A stretch of DNA of 64,000 nucleotides from Branchiostoma floridae (Eukaryota > Chordata > Leptocardii > Amphioxiformes > Branchiostomatidae), in NCBI RefSeq assembly GCF_000003815.2, contig NC_049987.1, positions 19,490,024 through 19,554,023 on the forward strand. The letters run 5' to 3'. The notes beneath the pieces were generated by a model. That model was not told the origin of the DNA. It saw only the letters and a list, made by a program, of their open reading frames with translations, and did no database searches. Shown here one piece after another: positions 23,401 to 40,300 of this stretch (its first letter is position 1; every line of letters starts with the position of its first letter). The position numbers and the translations under genes were made by a program.

Positions 23401-25459
23401 AGAAGAAAAACTAACATTTTCGCAAAAATAAAACGTTATCTGGCAAGCTTAGTTTTGCTGCTGCTAAGTTTGGAATATGTGACATGTATTAGCTGCTTGC
23501 GTACAGGAAACATCAAGTCTACATGATAATCTTTCAATTTCTTGCGCTTTACGCACCGTTACATGTTTCCCTGTACAGTGTGCTCAGAAATAGAATACAT
23601 ATCTTATGTGTAAATTTTCATATCGTCATGGTAAATTTTCTTCAATGGGGGTTAGACACCCAGGTAATAAGATGCGCCAAAAAGCAGTTACTCAAGCAAC
23701 TGAAAATGATTTTGGAATGGGTCAGACGTTTCAGATATCATCTACTTTATTTCAGTGTCTATCTGCAATTCTAAAGATGATATGAGGATCATGATGATTT
23801 TTTCCCATTTCTGTTTGTTCAATGTAGGGTTTGAATTCCCGACTATCAACTACACCAAGTATAACGGAAAGCCTTACAGGTATTTCTACGGGACAGGCCT
23901 GGCCGGGGCCTTTACAGATGCCGTAAGTCGACATTTGCTCTTATTTCAATTTTCTGTTACTGAATGTTGTCACCTACAACTGTCGGTGATCACAGAAAGC
24001 CACTTAATTTCAATAAGTTCAAGCATGATATTGATCATGGAAATTCCCCAGAAATGTTAAATGTGCCTTTTTCGTTCCTGAATTTCTAATATTGCCTAGC
24101 TAGAAACCATCAATTCTATTGCATCTTAATTATTCTTTGAATGGGTTTTGATTTGCAGTTGTTTAAGATGGACGTTAAGACGAAGAAGTTGTGGACGTGG
24201 CGAGAGAAGCACTGTTACGGGTCGGAGCTCATCTTCGTACCGTCTCCTGACGGGGTGGAGGAGGATGACGGTATGTAAACACAGAACTGAGTCGAAATGA
24301 CATACGCATTGTCTTTTAAGATGCTTGACTCAATCTTTTCAATCCTTCGTTTTATTCTATATTGCTCTCACTTTCGAATCTCCATCTATCTCATCATCCC
24401 AGAAATAAAGAACTCAGAAGTTTGAATAAAGTTTTACAAGACATAGCGTAAGTCTTTTCTACGCAGGTACGAGCGTACTTGCCACGCGCCGGAGGAGGGG
24501 GTCGACAGATGATATAAAAAGATCTATCGTTACACGAAGGCCGGAGGGTGATCCGACCCGCGGGAGGGCTGAGACCGAGGGTGATGCGGAATACACCGTG
24601 TTGTATTTTATTTATGTCATACCCACCTGAGAAAACCACTGTTTTGATGCGAAATGCGCCAGAAGTTGAACAAATTTGTTGCCCTCGAAAAAAAAAGCGT
24701 TGCAACAGTAATGTTCCAACGTCCGAATCAGGTATTCAAACTTTCGATGGCGCCGTACTCGGCCCACTCGAAACAGTTCGATTTATTCGAATGGAGCCCG
24801 TGTGATAAGCCCGGGCCGTACGGAAAGTTATCAGCCGGTCCGGNNNNNNNNNNNNNNNNNNNNNNNNNNNNNNNNNNNNNNNNNNNNNNNNNNNNNNNNN
24901 NNNNNNNNNNNNNNNNNNNNNNNNNNNNNNNNNNNNNNNNNNNATGTTAGAACGCATTGTCTTTTAAGATGCTTGACTCAATCTTTTCAATCCTTCGTTT
25001 TATTCTATATTGCTCTCACTTTCGAATCTCCATCTATCTCATCATCCCAGAAATAAAGAACTCAGAAGTTTGAATAAAGTTTTACAAGACATAGCGTAAG
25101 TCTTTTCTACGCAGGTACGAGCGTACTTGCCACGCGCCGGAGGAGGGGGTCGACAGATGATATAAAAAGATCTATCGTTACATGGTTCGGACTAGAGAAT
25201 GAAATATTGTCTTGCCAGTTTATTTTGTTGACAGTTTTGAACTGTTCCTACCTCTTACCGTTTACGTTCCCCAGGTGTGCTTTTGGCCACCGTGGTGGAC
25301 GTGAAGGACGAGAAAGGCGCGTTCCTGTTGGTTCTGGACGGGAAAACGTTCACGGAGCTGGGCCGGGCCGTGATCCCGGCGCACGTGGGGGTGGGGTACG
25401 GACTGCACGGCTGCTACGTCCCGGAGGCGCCGCCCGGGGAGATCTTCCAGAAACTGTGA
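11463..25459 (+). CDS. Carotenoid oxygenase (BCO1/BCO2/RPE65 family), complete, 11 exons, 551 aa
   Basis: Exons: 11463-11544, 14521-14654, 15295-15561, 16019-16175, 16877-17025, 17739-17862, 18252-18487, 23069-23183, 23828-23922, 24159-24270, 25275-25459; every junction is GT-AG and every phase fits. The family is a seven-bladed beta-propeller with iron held by four histidines, cleaving carotenoids or (RPE65) isomerising retinyl esters. All four are present: H176 in TAHPH, H241 in YYHSFG, H326 in FHHIN and H535 in GLHGCYVP. Other landmarks: [20 protein letters not shown] from residue 29, PDPCK at 105-109 (its Cys is palmitoylated in RPE65) and EEDDG late. No signal peptide, so probably cytosolic or membrane-associated. 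Length is normal. Exon 6 has degenerate copies upstream and intron 7 holds a 4-kb TIR element. Cleavage versus isomerase activity cannot be decided from motifs. Confidence 0.95.
13243..13465. repeat. Palindromic TTGCAC repeats in oxygenase intron 1
   Basis: CAGGTTGCACAGTGTGCAACCTG at 13243-13265 is a palindrome except for its centre. Related GTTGCAC motifs recur at about 13300 and 13443-13462 (GTTGCACCCTGTGCAACCTG). This suggests a degraded inverted-repeat element of about 220 bp; no target duplication found. Confidence 0.4.
14157..14290. repeat. Dispersed TTCGCGG-rich repeat
   Basis: Two similar blocks, GGTTTTAAGTTCGCGGTAGT and GGTTTTAAGTTCGCGGTGGT, followed by GCGAAAACCGCGAACATTT. A related block lies at 47862-47926. 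Class unknown. Confidence 0.5.
14411..14484. mobile_element. 74-bp hairpin MITE next to the exon 2 acceptor
   Basis: CTGGTATCCAGCCGTAT at 14411-14427 and its exact reverse complement at 14468-14484, separated by 40 bp. It ends 36 bp before the exon 2 start of the carotenoid oxygenase, next to the polypyrimidine tract. No clear target duplication. Confidence 0.75.
15675..15701. repeat. (TTGG)n microsatellite
   Basis: Five consecutive GGTT units in oxygenase intron 3. Confidence 0.9.
16450..16554. mobile_element. Short inverted-repeat element in oxygenase intron 4
   Basis: Left arm AAAACGGAGAATTACTCCCG and right arm, inverted, AAAAACGGAGAATTACCTCC, both running into TCCGGACG/CGTCCGGA. About 105 bp; no target duplication identified. 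Confidence 0.6.
16647..16741. mobile_element. TA-flanked MITE, 95 bp
   Basis: Ends GGGATACCAAGTCGACGAAA and, inverted, GGGATACCAAGTTGATGGAA. TA lies at 16645-16646 and 16742-16743. Mariner-like by target site only; no coding capacity. Confidence 0.72.
17244..17504 (-). mobile_element. Non-LTR retrotransposon C-terminal fragment
   Basis: The minus-strand frame includes [19 protein letters not shown] followed by [13 protein letters not shown], the pattern found at the C terminus of many LINE reverse transcriptase proteins (compare SFFPQTVRDWNSLP near 50490-50530 in this window). A short 5'-truncated relic in oxygenase intron 5. Confidence 0.6.
17567..17810 (+). repeat. Degenerate tandem triplication of the acceptor and 5' part of oxygenase exon 6
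   Basis: The real exon 6 starts at 17739 after TTCTCCCAG. Related pyrimidine tract, AG and exon-like starts occur at 17657 (after CATCTCCCAG) and 17567 (after TCTTTTAAG). All three continue with a version of CAAGACGTGGGCGTGACG and TTTGATTGG. Spacings are 90 and 82 bp. Using the 17657 acceptor would shift the frame by one base, so these are cryptic acceptors or pseudo-exons. Confidence 0.8.
20132..20487. other. Assembly gap (356 N)
   Basis: 356 N, unlike the five 100-N placeholders, so probably an estimated gap size. It lies in the interior of the 4-kb TIR element. Confidence 0.97.
21905..21995 (-). repeat. Fragment similar to the 1942-2782 hAT-like element
   Basis: On the minus strand this reads GTCCGCCCGTCA, later TTTGGACGGCCTGAA and GCCGTCCTCTG, paralleling the order GTCCACCCGTCC, TTTGGACGGCTTGAA, GCCGTCCTC at the left end of the 1942 element. 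Confidence 0.45.
22559..22655. mobile_element. Foldback repeat, copy 1
   Basis: Arms GGGAAATCGTGGCTTTTTCC and, inverted, AAAAATCGTGACCTTTTTCT, then ATATGCCGTC on the left arm against a diverged right arm. A better preserved copy is at 39369-39470. It lies about 50 bp outside the right end of the 4-kb TIR element. Confidence 0.65.
23272..23313 (+). repeat. Two-copy tandem repeat, about 21 bp
   Basis: CTGACGTGATCGAACAGAACG occurs twice back to back in oxygenase intron 8. Confidence 0.85.
24304..25182 (+). repeat. 231-bp direct repeat around an assembly gap in the last oxygenase intron
   Basis: 24304-24534 and 24952-25182 read identically at a constant offset of 648. Between them lie about 310 bp of other sequence (including GAATACACCGTGTTGTATTT, possibly from a dispersed repeat) and a 100-N gap. 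Identity next to a gap suggests unmerged haplotypes or a very recent duplication. Confidence 0.9.
24844..24943. other. Assembly gap (100 N)
   Basis: Placeholder gap between the two copies of the 231-bp direct repeat. Confidence 0.97.
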
Positions 25460-28400
25460 CGTGGCAGGAAACGTTTTTAGGCGTGTAATCTCCAAGCAGA
25501 TCTTGCGGTGGCATCAGATAGTATCATAAGCTGGGGAAGGAATTTAGCCAGTAGAGGAGTTTCATTGGCTTCGCGGTGGCTAATGAACTCCTTTGCCGGC
25601 TAAACGGCTCAGGTCAAAGGTGCTTAGATTAGATGCCGAAGTCGGCACAATAGGTACTGATCCTGTAGAGATGTTAAGGTGGCGTTTTTGAGGTGAAAAT
25701 GTCTTCTCATCAGCACCAAAAGAATACAGTGAAGAAGCCACCGTCTTCCAGATGTCTAGAGGTGGAACATTTAATATATCAGAAGGTGCTTGCAGCAAAT
25801 GCCTTCTCATCACCAAAAGAGTAGATTAAAGGAGTCATAACTGTTCAGGAGATTTGAGATAGCCCATTCTGTGACTCGATTTTAAGATTCTTTTGCTGCA
25901 AGCTCTTCATGTATATCTCGTGCCTTACTTTGCGAGAAAAATATCAGACAGTGTTATCAGCTTAATTTGCTTGAAAATGCCCCAAACTAAGTAAAATGAA
26001 GGCTGCTTCATCATAGAACTAACATTATATGATATGAAACATATCTCTCACTACGTGATGCATAAGGTGCTAGTAAAATACAAGCACCTTATATAGACCT
26101 TAACACAGGAGGGTGTTCGACGTAAAAAAAGAAACAACCAGAAACGTGGAGAGTAATATGAGATAACGTTGGTATCTTCCTCACAGTGATTCCGAGTTGG
26201 CAGGACAATAGTATGATATTGTTGTTTACTTGTAAAACTAGAACGTGTTTATAAACTGAAAAGAGATCCAAATGTTAACTAAAGATAGTTTTGTTGAAAG
26301 GTTAGGTAGTCTAAAAGGCTAGAGGTCAGGCTAGAAGTTGTATAATTGTGTTCAAACGTGAAAGTTCCATGTGCTTCTTACGTCCTTAAGGTAGCCAGGA
26401 GGTATGTCTGAGCAAGATTTCTTTCCGAAAAATAACCATCGATGTTAGTAGATAGGTACTTCTATTTTTATAAAAATAGAATACTTTGCCATCAAATGTT
26501 GTTTTTGTTGGCCAAATTTCAAGGTCAAAGTAGCTGTCTCAAATTACACAAAAATTTCAAACTCTTCACAGTTTTTCAAACTTGACATCATTGGATAGGT
26601 CTTAGTGAAAGAAATAGAATGGTTTTTATTGCGAAAAAATCGGACATACCGTTAGAGAGTTATGGCCATCAACGGCCTAAAAATTACGCCATAATTTCTC
26701 CGGGTCAGCTAATTAAATATGCAAGATTACAATATCTCCACAGTCATACAAGATACAAGGAAAAAACTTGGTACACTGGGGTTTTGTAATATGCTGAATT
26801 TAACTATGGCCATGAAATTTACATATCTAATTCATAAATGATAAATAATCCTGAATAATTGAGTTCCAGGGGTAATAAAATCTGAGTCAGCTAATTAAAT
26901 ATGCAAAAACACCATATTTTCCCTCTCCTTGAAGATACAAGAACAAAACTTGGTATACGGAGGTTTTAGCACATGCCGAATACAAATCTGACCTCAAAAT
27001 ATCATTTTGATTTTTTTATGACCTATAAAAAATGGATTGCGTCACTACTACCACCACAATGTGATTATCGGAGCGACACGCCCCAAAAACTGTTCATCAG
27101 AATTAGTCAAAATGGATCTTATTTTGAAATATACCCTGTAAGGTAGAATGTCTGGCGCAGCCGCCTCAAAAGGGTGCTATTTAGTGCTCCCAATTGCTGG
27201 TAGCATAAGGGGTAATAAAAATTCGAGGAAAAAAATTCATAAAAAATCAGCATTACAAGATATGACAAAATCCACGCACAGATCTTTTTAAATGACCATT
27301 ACATACATTACTGTAAAGTATCAACAACAATCGTCGAATTACAAGCGGGGCAAAACACTTTTCTGGCATTTTTTCCCCAAATGGGCGTGGCCATATAGCT
27401 CTCTATGACATCATCATGACGTCATGCTGATTTGCATAAATCACCTTTATGCTATAAGGTACTTCCTAAAAAAAACTAAAGACCCATGCATTATCCAAAC
27501 ATGATATTTTCATGACACCAAAAACACCCCCAAATGCCTCAGTTACCACTCTTTATGGCCTTAAGTGGGTATCTCACTATAACTGCTCACGTTTCTAATT
27601 AGCGACAGAGCGCTCAATGAATTTTTATTGATAAAATGTCATCTTTTTACGCATTTTGCGTTTTGTTGTTATACTTGTAGGCTTTGCATGGCATTCCCAT
27701 TCCCAAGTCAAGGGTAATACAAATTTGCAATCAGACGATACAGCGACGTCGCTAACGTGCCGCAGTCCATTTAGATACCTGCTTATTAGTTTTTGATTGG
27801 CCCTGTTAATGGTAATGTGGAATTTCATTGAGATTCTTAAGGTTTTCCTGTTGTGGAAAACCAGCTTTTTGCAGTTGCAACTACAATGCATATATGGTTG
27901 ATTTTGTTTTAAGTAAGAGATGAAGTTGATGTGATATATGTTATCTTAACCGTTAATCAAAACACAAGTTAAGTTATTTCATAAAGCGCTAAGGCTGAAT
28001 TGAATATTTTGCAACATTGCTGCTTTTGCTTGCTGTGACCACCTTTATTCTAACGATGTTTAACATTGCAGTAGAACCTTAAGCTTGTATTTCTTGTTTG
28101 ATGCTAGATCAGTCATCGGTTCAAAAAGATTCGAAAAGTTTTCAACATCCAAGCCATGTTAAAATGTGTTGAACAGTTTTAGGCAATAAATGATTGAAAG
28201 AGATAAAAGAAAGTCATGTTGATATTATGACGATTGAAAGAAGTTGTTATGGAATGCCTTAGACAGTTGGTGTCATTACAATTGGACACTTGTGTAAAGT
28301 TTGGTTATCATGCCAGGCCCTGTGATTTTTTGAGAATCATATATTGATTGTAGCAACGAACAGTATTTGAATTGTGTACTAAATATTTCTGCGAGAAATC

Positions 28401-28650
28401 TTCTATAATTGCNNNNNNNNNNNNNNNNNNNNNNNNNNNNNNNNNNNNNNNNNNNNNNNNNNNNNNNNNNNNNNNNNNNNNNNNNNNNNNNNNNNNNNNN
28501 NNNNNNNNNNNNGAAATGTATCTAGAATAGATCAACGTTTAAGACGCCGTCCATCAAAGTAAAATCAACATGCCAAATAAAGCAAAAGATTCACCTTTTT
28601 TTGTTCGTTTTTATGTCTCTAAGGCTTATGCAAGAATTTCTCAAGCTTCA
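25460..28650. other. Oxygenase 3' UTR and intergenic region, no further gene seen
   Basis: The 3' UTR probably covers at least 25460-25830 (ATTAAA at 25825). From about 26700 to 27010 there are two diverged copies of a module starting GTCAGCTAATTAAATATGCA (26704 and 26886) and continuing to AAAACTTGGTA; this style of module also occurs at 61740-62522. A 100-N gap is at 28413-28512. No exon signature recognised. Confidence 0.5.
28413..28512. other. Assembly gap (100 N)
   Basis: Placeholder gap about 140 bp before the minisatellite downstream of the minus-strand P450. Confidence 0.97.
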
Positions 28651-29087
28651 TTTATTGGGTGTGTTTGATCCTGATCCCGTCAGTTATTGGGTGTGTTTGA
28701 TCCTGATCCCGTCAGTTATTGGGTGTAAGTTTGATCTAGATCCCGTCAGTCATTAGGTGTAAGTTTGATCTAGATCCCGTCAGTCATTAGGTGTAAGTTT
28801 GATCTAGATCCCGTCAGTCATTAGGTGTAAGTTTGATCTAGATCCCGTCAGTCATTAGGTGTAAGTTTGACCCAGATCCCGTCAGTTATCATGTGTAGGT
28901 TTGATCTAGATCCCGTCAATTATTAGGTGTAAGTTTGACCCAGTCCCGTCAGTTATTGGGTGTAAGTTTGCTCCAGATCCCGTCAGTTATTGGGTGTAAG
29001 TTTGCTCCAGATCCCGTCAGTTATTGGGTGTAAGTTTGACCCAGATCCCTTCAGTTATTGGGTGTTAGTTTGACCCAGTCCATTCAG

Positions 29088-35246
<6,159 letters not shown>

Positions 35247-36104
35247 ACCTGCAGTGAAGAGGTTCAAGAAATTGTAGAAAGTGAAAGTTAAAGACAGGTA
35301 GTGCTGGAGCACCCCAGGAAGGTGCGTGTCCCATCAATACATGAAGTGAGAAGATCCAAGAAACAGAGGAAAGTGAGAGTGTTGCTTTAACATCTGAAAC
35401 GTTCCATAACTGAAGTTTAATGATGCACGAAACAGGTGAAAGATTTCATATACTAGTATATAGTCTATCAAATCACTGAATAATAGCAATATAGCGCTAG
35501 TATGTTTCCCTTTGCAATGTCGTCCAGATATTTTGGTAAACGCACTGACTTGCATTTTGCACTATTTGGTAATAAAGAAATGCCTTCTCTACACAGGGTT
35601 GAATGACCTAGCGGACATTGCACCTAATCTGCTGGTCAAAGTTCTCTCTAGGTCAGCCCGCCATCTTTCATCGCGTCGGTATTCTTATTGTAACGTTTCA
35701 TTGAGATATAAAAGCCATAACACAGCGTATTGAAGTACACTTCAAAACCAAACAAATGACGCTACATATAAGTCTTCAAATGACGCATAGGCATTGAAAT
35801 TTTCACTACTGACGAGCCGTCGACTGCTCAAAGTCAAAGCTTAAAATCATAACACCTTGTGATCTGATCAAGATATCGGCCGGTCTAAGGTCTGTCAACT
35901 GCGATAAGGTACGATTATAGATGAGGATGTCTCAGCTCACCTGTCAGCACACCTCTGTATTACAAAATTCTGACCTACCGGTCTTGCTCCTGGCGCGATC
36001 TGTTAAAGTCAGCCCGACTCTGTTACTGCAGACGGCACGTCATAGGTCACGCTTGGACGGGCACAGTGTTCCGTAGGGGGGTCGAAAATTCGGCGTTCGA
36101 AGTT

Positions 36105-36230
36105 TGGTGTAAGTGATCCAGATTCATTTAGATATTGGATGTAAGCTAGATTTAGCTATTCCTCTTAGACATTGGGTGTAAGTTTCATCCAACTTTGCTC
36201 CAGATTCCTTTAGTTATTGCATAGAAGGTC
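36105..36230 (-). repeat. Degenerate relic of the P450-type minisatellite
   Basis: Three to four diverged units, for example GACATTGGGTGTAAGTTTCA and CTTTGCTCCAGATTCCTTTA, in the same orientation as the array at 28651-29147. No flanking P450 exon is recognisable. Confidence 0.65.
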
Positions 36231-36252
36231 AATATGCCAATTGAAGTACGTA

Positions 36253-36330
36253 GAAGTGACGCGCGCGCGTGTGTGCGTGTATGTGTGTGTGTGTGCGTGT
36301 GCGTGCGCGTGCGCACGCGCGTGTGTGTGG
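36253..36330. repeat. Alternating purine-pyrimidine tract (GC/GT)n
   Basis: GCGCGCGCGTGTGTGCGTGT and onward for about 78 bp of nearly unbroken purine-pyrimidine alternation, a Z-DNA-prone composition, some 210 bp upstream of the putative transporter TATA box. Confidence 0.9.
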
Positions 36331-36542
36331 TCCTATAATGTAAGATGTGGGTTGTCTGGTATCTTGTGAATTAAACAATTACAATGAAACCCGTGCCTTT
36401 AGCATTCTCTTAGACCCCAACTGTTTTCCCAGTGACGCACAAGGTCTGGCAAACTTTTCATAACGGTAATTATTAACCACGTTCATGTTTGCTAACCGTC
36501 AACGACGTATTATTGCGGACGCGTCGTACGTTCCGGCTCGTG

Positions 36543-36603
36543 TATAAAAAACATGACCTGAGATCTGAGAGCTTTTTGCAAAATCCTTAATTTCAGAAAC
36601 CAG
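36543..36603 (+). promoter_or_regulatory. Possible TATA promoter and noncoding first exon of the MFSD4-like gene
   Basis: TATAAAAA at 36543-36550. A start about 30 bp downstream would give a short exon ending at the consensus donor CAG|GTGAGT (exon end 36603). A matching acceptor could be TATGTAG at about 37296-37302, 52 bp before the ATG. Inference only. Confidence 0.35.
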
Positions 36604-37255
36604 GTGAGTAAGCAGATTTTAATGATTACGTCTGCTGTCATGTAAAATTCCGGCGTAGTGCTCCAAGTGTAAAGGTATTCCATGGGCCCCCTTTAATGCA
36701 CGTTGCACTGCATTAGACTTGAGCACTGTACTGCCCCTCCCCCTAAACTAAGTCTCCGTGTCACTTGGCTAGCTTGCATATATGTATGCCATACACACAA
36801 TAGATGATAAAACATGAAGATGCGCCATCCACCTAACTCCTCAAACTGCTTTCTTTCGATAAAACTTGAGATCAACCTGGCAAATCGTCTTCTGAAATAA
36901 CGTTCTCAATCAGAAAGGTCAACACTTTTATACCAAAACTTGGTTTATTTGCATACGAAGAGAAACAAACTTTAAGGTTAATTATCAGACGTTTGCACTA
37001 CAATTTGTCAGCACGGTATGGGGGCCGCGCCAAGTAATACCTGCCCCTCCTCCTACATGTAATAACTGTGTCTTCAAGGTTAGTATTTATCCCATAAAGG
37101 TGTCGAAACATCAAGATTAACCCCTAAGCCTTTTTCATTTCGCGATAACTTGTGTGTTTCTTCATTTGATGGAGAACATCAACGCATCAAATGATTGAAA
37201 GATGGTTTTAGCAATTTCTTAGTACCCAGACTGGCGTTGACAGTACGAGTCGTAT

Positions 37256-37297
37256 CGAGGAGGTTAAAATAAGGACCTTATTCAACCTCCTTGATCG
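37256..37297. repeat. Short hairpin AGGAGGTT...AACCTCCT
   Basis: ATCGAGGAGGTTAAAATAAGG is followed by an inverted near-copy ending TTCAACCTCCTTGAT. Hairpins with the same core occur at 42113-42158, and a degenerate one at 51171-51196. Confidence 0.7.
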
Positions 37298-37353
37298 TAT
37301 GTAGAAAAGAAGAGAAAACTGATCATGACAAGCCGACGTTTGTTATACACAGC

Positions 37354-40300
37354 ATGAAAGCCACGCCCACCAGAACGTCAGCGGACGACCGAGCAAGGGG
37401 TGGGGACAGTCCCGCGGAATCCAGGGGTGTGCCGACGGTGTCGTCTCTGGTCAGGCACGTCAGGAAACTCCCCGAGTATGTGAGGGACTACCGAGTCATC
37501 CGCACCACTGCGCTGTTCTTCGCCTGGTTCTGTATGGTGAGTGGCTTTCCTGCGTACAGAACTAGCCACAGAGGTCAGATCTTAGGACCTTTTATGCATC
37601 ATCAAAGAGTTAGATAACACTCAAAATAAAAATAACGTTAATGGCATCCAAATATACGCTTAATCAACAACATATTAAGCAGGAAGGCTTGTCAAAAGTT
37701 GAAACAAGCCGACTGTTATGGTCACGATTGGCTTGAACAGCTAACATCTATTATCATAATACCGGTACGTTTACGACGATTTCTCTAGCCATACTGACTT
37801 GACAAATTGTCAAAGCATCATTTTCTCCAGTTACATGTTGCTGTTATAGGTTGCCCTTGCCACTTCTTCTGTGTAACTTTTCTGCCACTCTTGTCCTGCT
37901 AAAAGCGCAATATTGTAATTGTAACACACCGCGCAATTACACGGCGAACGGGCGCGTGGTTGGGAGGGGGTAAAAATACCGGCCGGAAGAAACATGGCAC
38001 AATTGTACCTTTACACATCCTCTGATGTTCCTTCCCTTTCAGTTAGTAAATGCATAAAACAAAATGTCGTGAGAAAACGGACGTACACTGTCAAGAATTT
38101 TCATTTAACTTCTGTCCGTCACAACCGCTATGACGTAACACTTCACTGCTAGCGTAGATATAAAAATGGCGGGAAAACGGCTGCGTACGTTCAATTTTGC
38201 CCATTCAGTCGTAGTTCCGGGCTATTATGCAACGGTTCTTCACACTCTTACATGAGTTGTAGGTCACCAACAGAAATTCAAGATTGTTGTTGATTCATGT
38301 TCGTCTTGTGCCGTGAACATGTGTAGTTATGATCTACAAATCTGGCAATGAATGTGACAGTGTGTTCGTCCCACGACGAGCTGCCTGTCCCGAAAAAGAT
38401 ACTGAAAACTTTTGGCCCTGTTGTCTTCGAATGCATTGTTATCGATGCTTTGTAAATGATGTATTGGACACCTAGATGTCTGAAGTGTGCACACCTCAGA
38501 AATAACTATTGTTGCATGTGTAGATCTCTTTAAATTCCATTATTTTTGGTCGGCCGGTATAAGTCTTACTGCCAGTATTATGCCAATGCATGTTAAATGT
38601 AAGGATCCGAGTCTGTTTGGTCGCTTTGCATCAGTATAGTTAGATCAATCTTCTCGTGGCAATAATGTAATGAATTGACTCAGTACATGAGCAGTACAAA
38701 ATCATCATTATTATGAGATAAATCTAATTTTCTAAGCAATTCTGATAGGTCAATTTCCTATGTACCGCTCATTCTGATTGTGTCCGTTTTTTTCAAAACT
38801 TTTTGATACCTAGAAATTCATTTGATACCCGGGTCGCCGGAATTCTATGTGTTACGGCGTCATATCTAGTATGAAATGGGGACTTATGATTTGTCGACGT
38901 TGCCTGGCTAAATGATGATACAAGATTACAGAAAACATGCCTTTCCTCCCAGGGTCTGTACGTGCGCATCGTGGGACCCACCATGATCGACCTGAAGGAC
39001 CGCCTCGGCGTCGACTACGAGGAAATCTCGCGAGTTCTCGTGTCTCACACCGTGGGGTACTTCCTGGCCACCGTTGCCGGAGGTACCAGTTTATACCCTC
39101 TATTGACTCTACAGGTGCACTCTCACTGCACTTGCGTCAAGCTTGCGTCACTGCGGGGTTCGTTCCTTGCGTCACATGTTTGTTATTTTCTCAACCTTTT
39201 TATAATCTAGATACTGCGTAATACGTTAAAGTATGGCTTCGAAGACTACAAAATACACAAAAAGTAAGAAAATTCGTTCTAAATCTCTAAAATTCGAGTA
39301 CCTTTCAAACCAAGCAGTGACGCAAGCTTGACGCAGGTGCAGTGAGAGTACACCTTAAGCAGAGTTTAATGGGGAAAATCGTGGCCTTTCTCTGATATGC
39401 CGTCTTTTTTACGTGGAGATAACTGACAAAAAAGAACGGCATGTAAGAGAAAGGTCACGATTTTCCCCATCAACCTCTTCTTGGGGAATAACCAGTTTAT
39501 TCATTTATTGAGATTTACCACATTTGTGGTAGTATTGAAATAACAGGTGGATATCGATATCACCTTTTAAGACGTAAAGTTTTGATCTACTCACACCAGT
39601 AAGGACGATTGCTCTTTTTCGATAATTGTGGTTAGATTAAGATTATTCTTATCGTACTCGAAGTGTGACTCTCGTCAAACACTTAGGGACTACGACTCAA
39701 CGTCCCGTCCAAGAGGACATCCCAAAAAGAAGCTAGGTACCGAGGGGACGTCTCTACCCGAAGCTAACACGTTTACCTTAGTTGAGAAAGGAAATGGGTG
39801 TTAACGGCCTTTCACTAGAACGAAAGTAGATTGAAGTTAACAGCACTAATCACATGTCCACCTTGCCACCACGTCCAGGTATCTTCCTTGACTTCCTGCC
39901 CAAGTACGCCTACGTCATCCTGGGGTTCGCCTTCTTCATGGCGGGTCTGGGCACGGCCGGGACACCCTTCACCAGCACACTGTGGGGCCTGGGCTTCCTG
40001 CAGCACGTGGCGGGGTGGGGACATGGGTTCACTGACGCCGGTACAGGGCATCGATATATATTAGGGTCAAGCCTGTACTATACTAGAAGCCATCACTGCA
40101 TAAGGACCACCTAGCTATTGATATACAGTCAAAAGTTGCATGTACAAGTGACGTGACCACTTCTTCACTGATGATACAGCCAGGTTTTGGGTGCGGTGGG
40201 ATGTGAGGGGTTCGCGGGTGTCCATGCTTTACGCTGAATTCAGTAGGAACTGCTTTGCATTAAAATAATTGAGGATGACATTGTTTGTTTGTTTCTTTGT

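Larger units (their letters stand above)
35641..37353. other. Intergenic region between the minus-strand P450 and the transporter
   Basis: Holds a degenerate minisatellite block (36105-36230), an alternating GC/GT tract (36253-36330), a possible TATA promoter with a noncoding exon (36543-36603) and a short hairpin (37256-37297). No other exon recognised. Confidence 0.6.

Noticed and set aside
25262-25495. Antisense frame over the last oxygenase exon
   Set aside because: Shadow of a GC-rich coding exon; the sense frame carries GLHGCYVP and the stop.
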